Assembly (NCBI GenBank): GCA_910577225.1
Contig: CAJTMV010000002.1
Span: forward strand, 1-64,000
Length of the DNA: 64,000 bases
Direction of reading: 5' to 3'
Source of the DNA: an uncultured Eubacterium sp.
GTDB lineage: Bacteria; Bacillota; Clostridia; Lachnospirales; Lachnospiraceae
Shown here: positions 59,777 to 64,000 of the stretch, one piece after another
Layout: every line of letters starts with the position of its first letter
Numbering within the stretch: the stretch's first letter is position 1
Position numbers and translations under genes: made by a program
Notes under the pieces: generated by a model
The model's database searches: none
The model's input: the letters and a program-made list of their open reading frames with translations, nothing else
Told to the model about the DNA's origin: nothing

Positions 59777-60319
59777 TCACTGCGAAGACAGCGCCGTCTG
59801 GTTTACATGCAGTTCGTATCGATATTCCATTCTCTCTTCGTCAGACGCCCTGTTTTTTCTGCCGCCGGAAACGTTTACCCTGGACATGCCCAGTCTCTCC
59901 ATTACTTTATAGGATGCGGCATTTTCCGAATCACAATGCGCGATAAAATGTCTGATCTGTAATTCCCGAACCGCAAAATCAAGCAGTCCTGACGCCGCCT
60001 CATACGCAAATCCCTGTTTCCAGTATTTTTTATTGAGAATCCACCCAGCCTCAGCCGACCTGTCTTCATTCAGATACAGACTGACCGCGCCAATATGCCC
60101 GTTCTGATACAAAATCGCAAATTCATAAAAAGATGGCTTTTCGCTCTCCCACTCACGATCGGAACTGCTTAAAAACTCCTTTGTTTCATCCAGCGACTGA
60201 TTTGGCAAACGTGTCATATATTTTGTATTTTCCAGATCTGAGGCATACGCATGCGCCGTTTGAAGATACCGCATCCCAAGCGGCCGTAACGTGAGTCTTT
60301 TCGTTTTTATTTCGATCAT
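59777..60319 (-). CDS. GNAT family N-acetyltransferase, RimJ-like
   Basis: 180 residues: IKTKRLTLRPLGMRYLQTAHAYA, AEAGWILNKKYWKQGFAYEAASGLLDFA (acetyl-CoA loop), HFIAHCDSENAASYKVMERLGM. Acceptor unknown. 12 bases after the flippase-like gene. Confidence 0.9.
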   Translation of the reverse strand: MIEIKTKRLTLRPLGMRYLQTAHAYASDLENTKYMTRLPNQSLDETKEFLSSSDREWESEKPSFYEFAILYQNGHIGAVSLYLNEDRSAEAGWILNKKYWKQGFAYEAASGLLDFAVRELQIRHFIAHCDSENAASYKVMERLGMSRVNVSGGRKNRASDEERMEYRYELHVNQTALSSQ

Positions 60320-60331
60320 TGTTTCTCCTTC

Positions 60332-61312
60332 TTAGATTTTATATCGAATCAGATATGCTGCAAAATCGCCGACAACCGTCACAAACCGGTGAAAAACGCT
60401 TAACACGACGATACTGTCCCTTCCAGTCACCGGCGTCAGCAGCAGCGTCAGCGCCATTTCCCGCACGCCGATTCCTCCCGGCGCCCCCGGAATGACAAAC
60501 CCGCTCACCCATGCGATCATATAAGCCGCCGTCATCACAGCCGCCTGCCGAACGTCTGGCCGTCCTCCCAGATACCAGTAAAACAATACGAGCACCAGTC
60601 CAAGAATCACAAGTACTGCAGCATATATCAAAAAGCTGATCAAAAATGACTGAAAAAACAAGAATACTTCTTTGGAAGACAACTTTTTGCATCGTCTGGC
60701 GCAGCCTCGTTTTTTCCAAATCAGAACAGCCAAACCAACAACCGCTGCCGCCAGTATCCATACCGCCCATACGATCCCGCTACGGTTCGCCGTTTCCCGG
60801 CCCCATCCGCATAGCGTCTGAAAAAACGGTACCTGCCGGCATAGAGCGGTCAGTACTTTTTGCATTCCGGAAAACGCAACGATCGTTCCCATAAAAAACG
60901 CCGCCAGTACAAGGCTTATAATTTCACAAATACTTGCCGCTGCGATCTGTGTCTGCGACAGTTCCAGCTTTGCGGCGAACAAATTTCTCTCGACATAATG
61001 CATGACGTTTCCCGGAAGGTATTTTCCAATATTTGCTTTTGCGTATACGCGCAGCGCTTCTTTCCGGTCACACCGCTTTTTCGAAAAAAACTCCAGCCAC
61101 AGACGCCATGCGCTCGCAGACATAAACACCGTTGCCGTCTTTAAAAGAACCCCTGCCGCAAAAACCGGCAGAAACAAACGCCAGTCTGAAACCTGTGAAA
61201 CATCCAAATCTGTCCGTACAAGCGCCGCCAGCAAAAACAAGACGGATAATCCGCAGATCACATTCCCGGCTGCTTTTATATATTTTTTAATTCCCGCTGT
61301 TTTTTCTTTCAA
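60332..61312 (-). CDS. LPG synthase TM-region / flippase-like membrane protein
   Basis: 326 residues, about eight helices, UPF0104 family (AglD/MprF transmembrane type). Diagnostic KANIGKYLPGNVMHYVERN and SGFVIPGAPGGIGVREMALTLLL. Lacks the MprF synthase domain. Probably handles lipid-linked glycans, consistent with the pyruvyl transferase nearby. Confidence 0.88.
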   Translation of the reverse strand: MKEKTAGIKKYIKAAGNVICGLSVLFLLAALVRTDLDVSQVSDWRLFLPVFAAGVLLKTATVFMSASAWRLWLEFFSKKRCDRKEALRVYAKANIGKYLPGNVMHYVERNLFAAKLELSQTQIAAASICEIISLVLAAFFMGTIVAFSGMQKVLTALCRQVPFFQTLCGWGRETANRSGIVWAVWILAAAVVGLAVLIWKKRGCARRCKKLSSKEVFLFFQSFLISFLIYAAVLVILGLVLVLFYWYLGGRPDVRQAAVMTAAYMIAWVSGFVIPGAPGGIGVREMALTLLLTPVTGRDSIVVLSVFHRFVTVVGDFAAYLIRYKI

Positions 61313-61500
61313 GATTTACTCCTATCGTCGATCATCCGCGCGATGGCAGCGAATTTGATACGGCTGCAAAGCGGATGCCGCTTATCTATATTCTGAAATT
61401 GTACTATAAAAACTGCAGGACTGCAAGCGCAGCGTGATTACTTTCGGGCGCAAAAAATTGAAAAACAGTTTCAAAGATTTATATTTATGCGACCCTTGTC

Positions 61501-62211
61501 CTAAACATTTGCAATGCTGCAGCCGTAACAGCTGCTCGCTTCTTTTTCTTCGGGAAGTTCACAATACCACCCGTTGCCTTCCTTTATTGATTTAACGCCG
61601 AAAGATTTTTTTGCTCCGTCAGGATTTTTCCATTTTGCGGATACCTTTTTGTCATTTTCATCTTCCAGGGTATTGAGGTACTCCTGGTTAAGCAGTTCAT
61701 GCCTGCATTTTTTTCTTCAAAGCCTCCCGCGCATGTTCCAAATCCGCTGCCAGTTTTATTAATTTAGCTGTTTTTGCATCCCGCGGTACATTCTTAGCTG
61801 CGTGATACGCTTTCTTAAATACATTCCACGTTTTATCTGTGTATTTTGCTTTGCCTTTATCTATGATTTTCTTTGCGCTCTTGACAGCTTTTCTGTGTCA
61901 GGTTTGTCCGGAAAGACGTTCCTGCGGCCAGCTTTTTCATCTTGCTGGAACTGTCACTTGTACGGTTTTTAAAAGTGATATTCGAAAACACGGCTTTGCT
62001 GTTCCAGGTCAGGACACCGATATATCCTCCCTGCCAGTCCGGAATGTTTCCGCTTATAGAACGTGTTTTCCCGCCTTTATTGCCAAATGTATAGACAAAA
62101 CTGCCGTCTGCCTTTACATCTGCTTTCAGGTGCAGCTTTTTGGAAAAGTCTATATTCTTACTGCCCTTTCCGTCATAATTCTCCTAATGCTGTTACATCA
62201 TAATTTTCCAT
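61501..62211 (-). pseudogene. Decayed GH32 (levanase-type) C-terminal fragment
   Basis: A start with GGAAGGAGAAAAACT gives MENYDVTALGEL then a stop. In the next frame LKADVKADGSFVYTFGNKGG, then NIPDWQGGYIGVLTWNSKAV, then FSNITFKN continues, like the GH32 beta-sandwich. Shifts again to KAKYTDKTWNVFKKAYHAAK and finally to LLNQEYLNTLEDENDKKVS ending GCSIANV. At least three frameshifts; the catalytic propeller is absent. Confidence 0.7.
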
Positions 62212-62403
62212 AGTTTTTCTCCTTCCAATCCGTATATTTATCTGCATTCTTGTATTCTTACAATAACATGTATTTTACATTTGCTCGATCTCTTATTTAT
62301 TATTTTTTTACAATTTTATCTCTATTTTTTATATTTGCTCATTTTTTTAACATTTATAATTTTATCAGGCCATATATTTTACCAAAAAGCCTTTTTCTTT
62401 GGT

Positions 62404-62457
62404 TTGACAGTATGCAGTTTGTCCATTATAATAAAAACAATGTAACATATACTGTCA
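62404..62457 (+). promoter_or_regulatory. Promoter flanked by a 9-bp inverted repeat
   Basis: TTGACA (62404-62409), 17-bp spacer, TATAAT (62427-62432). TGACAGTAT (62405-62413) and ATACTGTCA (62449-62457) are inverted repeats 44 bases apart, one over the -35 and one past the start site. Suits autorepression by the LacI protein that follows. Confidence 0.78.
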
Positions 62458-62490
62458 CATAAAAAATGAACAAAAAGAAAGTGAGATACC

Positions 62491-63567
62491 ATGGCCGAAC
62501 GAATTACCATACAAGATATCGCAGATGCACTTGGCCTTTCACGGAATACAGTGTCCAAAGCCATCAATAATACCGGAATCCTTGCTGACGCTACGAGGGA
62601 AAAGGTCTTAAAGAAAGCCATCGAAATGGGCTATAAACAATTTTCTTATGTAAACATTCCAGGCATAGGAATACCCGGTGCAGATCCAGGCTGCACACTG
62701 CCATTGAAAAAAAACGAAATTGCCCTGCTTACTGCCAATTTTATCGGCAATTCACATTTTGCATCCACCATGCTTGATAATTTCCAGCGCGGGGTTTCCG
62801 ATTCCGGCTATACCTTTACCATGCACCGCATCCGGGAAAATGAAATCCGAAATCTGCAGCTGCCAAATTCCTATAATATAGAAAAGACTGCCGGCATCAT
62901 CTGTGTGGAAATGTTTGACCAAAAATACTGTTCCATGCTCTGCGGACTGGGCACCCCTCTCCTTTTCGTAGATTCTCCTGCATCCGGTCTTGGAGAACCG
63001 CTGAAGGCTGATGTGCTCAGTATGGATAACCAGTCCAATATCCATGTCTTTGTCCATGAAATGGCAAAACGCGGCAAAAAAAGAATCGGTTATATCGGAA
63101 ACTGCATGCACTGCCAGTCATTTTTTGAACGCTTTTTAGGATACCGGAATGCCATGTATCTGTGCGGACTTTCCTGTTCGGAAGAATACTGCATCACAGG
63201 CCCTGCAGGCACCTGCGAATATCCTTCCCAAAAAGAATACAGGAAATATCTCAGGGAACGTATACAAAGCCTGGATTCTCTTCCGGATGTCTTTATCTGC
63301 GCCAATGACTTTGTTGCCATAGACGCGCTGCTCACATTTAAAGAGCTTGGCATCTGCGTTCCGAAAGATGTATGGATGTGCGGCTTTGATGATTCCCAGG
63401 AGTCAAGGATCACCTCACCGACTCTGACTACCATACATATCCACAGCCAGATTATGGGATTTTCAGCTGTCCATTTACTATTGTCCAGAATCAAGGACCC
63501 TTCTATGAACTACCGCAGGGTCTATACGGAAACAAGCCTGATCTACAGGGAGTCAACGGAAGATTAG
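62491..63567 (+). CDS. LacI family transcriptional regulator
   Basis: 358 residues. HTH ITIQDIADALGLSRNTVSKAINNTG, and a sensor domain with Cys-rich patches (CMHCQSFFERF.., CGLSCSEEYC). Region 45-80 (FSYVNIPGIGIPGADPGC) is longer than usual. Ligand and targets unknown; a GH32 remnant and the next LacI gene flank it. Start behind AAAGAAAGTGAGATACC. Confidence 0.9.
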   Translation: MAERITIQDIADALGLSRNTVSKAINNTGILADATREKVLKKAIEMGYKQFSYVNIPGIGIPGADPGCTLPLKKNEIALLTANFIGNSHFASTMLDNFQRGVSDSGYTFTMHRIRENEIRNLQLPNSYNIEKTAGIICVEMFDQKYCSMLCGLGTPLLFVDSPASGLGEPLKADVLSMDNQSNIHVFVHEMAKRGKKRIGYIGNCMHCQSFFERFLGYRNAMYLCGLSCSEEYCITGPAGTCEYPSQKEYRKYLRERIQSLDSLPDVFICANDFVAIDALLTFKELGICVPKDVWMCGFDDSQESRITSPTLTTIHIHSQIMGFSAVHLLLSRIKDPSMNYRRVYTETSLIYRESTED

Positions 63568-63577
63568 CACGGATGGC

Positions 63578-63630
63578 GCATCCCGCAAACCGGGCATTGC
63601 AAGAACTGCGGTGCCCGGTTTGCGGGATGC
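63578..63630. terminator. Bidirectional hairpin between convergent LacI genes
   Basis: Perfect 19-bp arms GCATCCCGCAAACCGGGCA (63578-63596) and its complement (63612-63630); no long T-run. Confidence 0.75.
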
Positions 63631-63649
63631 GATTCATATTCGGGAACTC

Positions 63650-64000
63650 TCATGACTCTGCAAGTGTAGTCCCGCCATAACCATAGGTAACCGGAAGGCA
63701 TATAAGCGGCGGCTTCTCCATTCTGCCGTCCCGAAGGAGCTGTTCCACGCACATTTCCGCGATTTCCCGTACTGGCTGGACGATCGTGGAGCATAGATAA
63801 TTTTTATCTCCAAAAACACGAATCCCGTCAAACCCAATCACCTGCACATCTTCCGGCACTTTCAGCCCAAGGCCCTCCAGCTCCTGGATTACAAAATATG
63901 CCAGCCCATCCGTCATGCAGAAAATTCCATCCAGTGTCATTTTGCCGTCTTTTATCTGCCTTGCGAGAAATTCCCGGAATCCGTCGTAAGACTCCCCTTC
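63650..64000 (-). CDS. LacI family regulator, C-terminal part
   Basis: The reading frame is open through the right window edge (117 codons visible, last is stop). It has the sensor-domain pattern LDGIFCMTDGLAYFVIQELEGLGLKVPEDVQVIGFDG.. TIVQPVREIAEMCVEQLL of LacI/GalR proteins. The N-terminal HTH is outside. Confidence 0.85.
   Translation of the reverse strand, partial: EGESYDGFREFLARQIKDGKMTLDGIFCMTDGLAYFVIQELEGLGLKVPEDVQVIGFDGIRVFGDKNYLCSTIVQPVREIAEMCVEQLLRDGRMEKPPLICLPVTYGYGGTTLAES

Overview
The window looks like chromosome from an anaerobic, gut-type Bacillota, most likely a Lachnospiraceae relative. The reasons are strong AGGAGG-type ribosome binding sites, sigma-A promoters with 17-bp spacers, a class III (oxygen-sensitive) ribonucleotide reductase, a monomeric [FeFe]-hydrogenase, beta-glucoside PTS systems with LicT antitermination, a perfect CIRCE element, Clostridia-type gene orders (secG-rnr-smpB), and host-glycan (sialic acid) catabolism. 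The genus is inference. No rRNA, tRNA, CRISPR array or intact insertion sequence was seen.

Layout. 1-6.4 kb: the 5' end of a sugar-binding lipoprotein gene, an AraC regulator, then a licT-bglP-bglA operon on the minus strand with a promoter, RAT antiterminator and overlapping terminator. 6.65-12.9 kb: prfC, an [FeFe]-hydrogenase whose 3' end has been tandemly copied, enolase with a Cys-rich insertion, and an EAL phosphodiesterase behind a leader attenuator. 13-22 kb: MecA-like adaptor, HTH regulator with a palindromic operator, nrdD, a small coupled ORF plus hisB, a LytTR response regulator, a four-gene padR operon (envelope stress or adhesin-like), and a structured-RNA-like intergenic block. 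22.2-30.2 kb: a complete sialic acid pathway. nagB is divergent from nanE-nanA-symporter-nanQ-nanK-rpiR-nagA, which takes Neu5Ac to fructose-6-phosphate. 30.3-39.6 kb: DUF1905 protein, a broken Rpn-type gene, an overlapping PII-like/DUF1538 pair, a binding lipoprotein plus chemoreceptor pair with no ABC permease, a nitroreductase, a LacI regulator and an HPr-like protein that lacks the catalytic His.

39.7-45.4 kb is the most unusual region. It is an STM4011/STM4012/STM4013-type cluster: two radical SAM enzymes and one alkaline-phosphatase-superfamily hydrolase. A Cache chemoreceptor is embedded in the operon and a HAD domain is fused to the STM4011 protein. The cluster lies just downstream of a CIRCE-controlled hsp20. 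The pathway product is unknown.

46-53.4 kb: small regulators, DUF4253, an MBL-fold hydrolase, rnhA, smpB, rnr, secG and a Cof-type phosphatase. 53.4-64 kb: a second beta-glucoside PTS with a divergent AraC regulator, a fused polysaccharide pyruvyl transferase/FrhB-like protein, a small exported protein, a GNAT acetyltransferase, a flippase-like membrane protein, a decayed GH32 fragment, and two LacI regulators, the second cut by the window end. Many coding starts below were moved downstream of the longest reading frame to the ATG, GTG or TTG that has a proper ribosome binding site.
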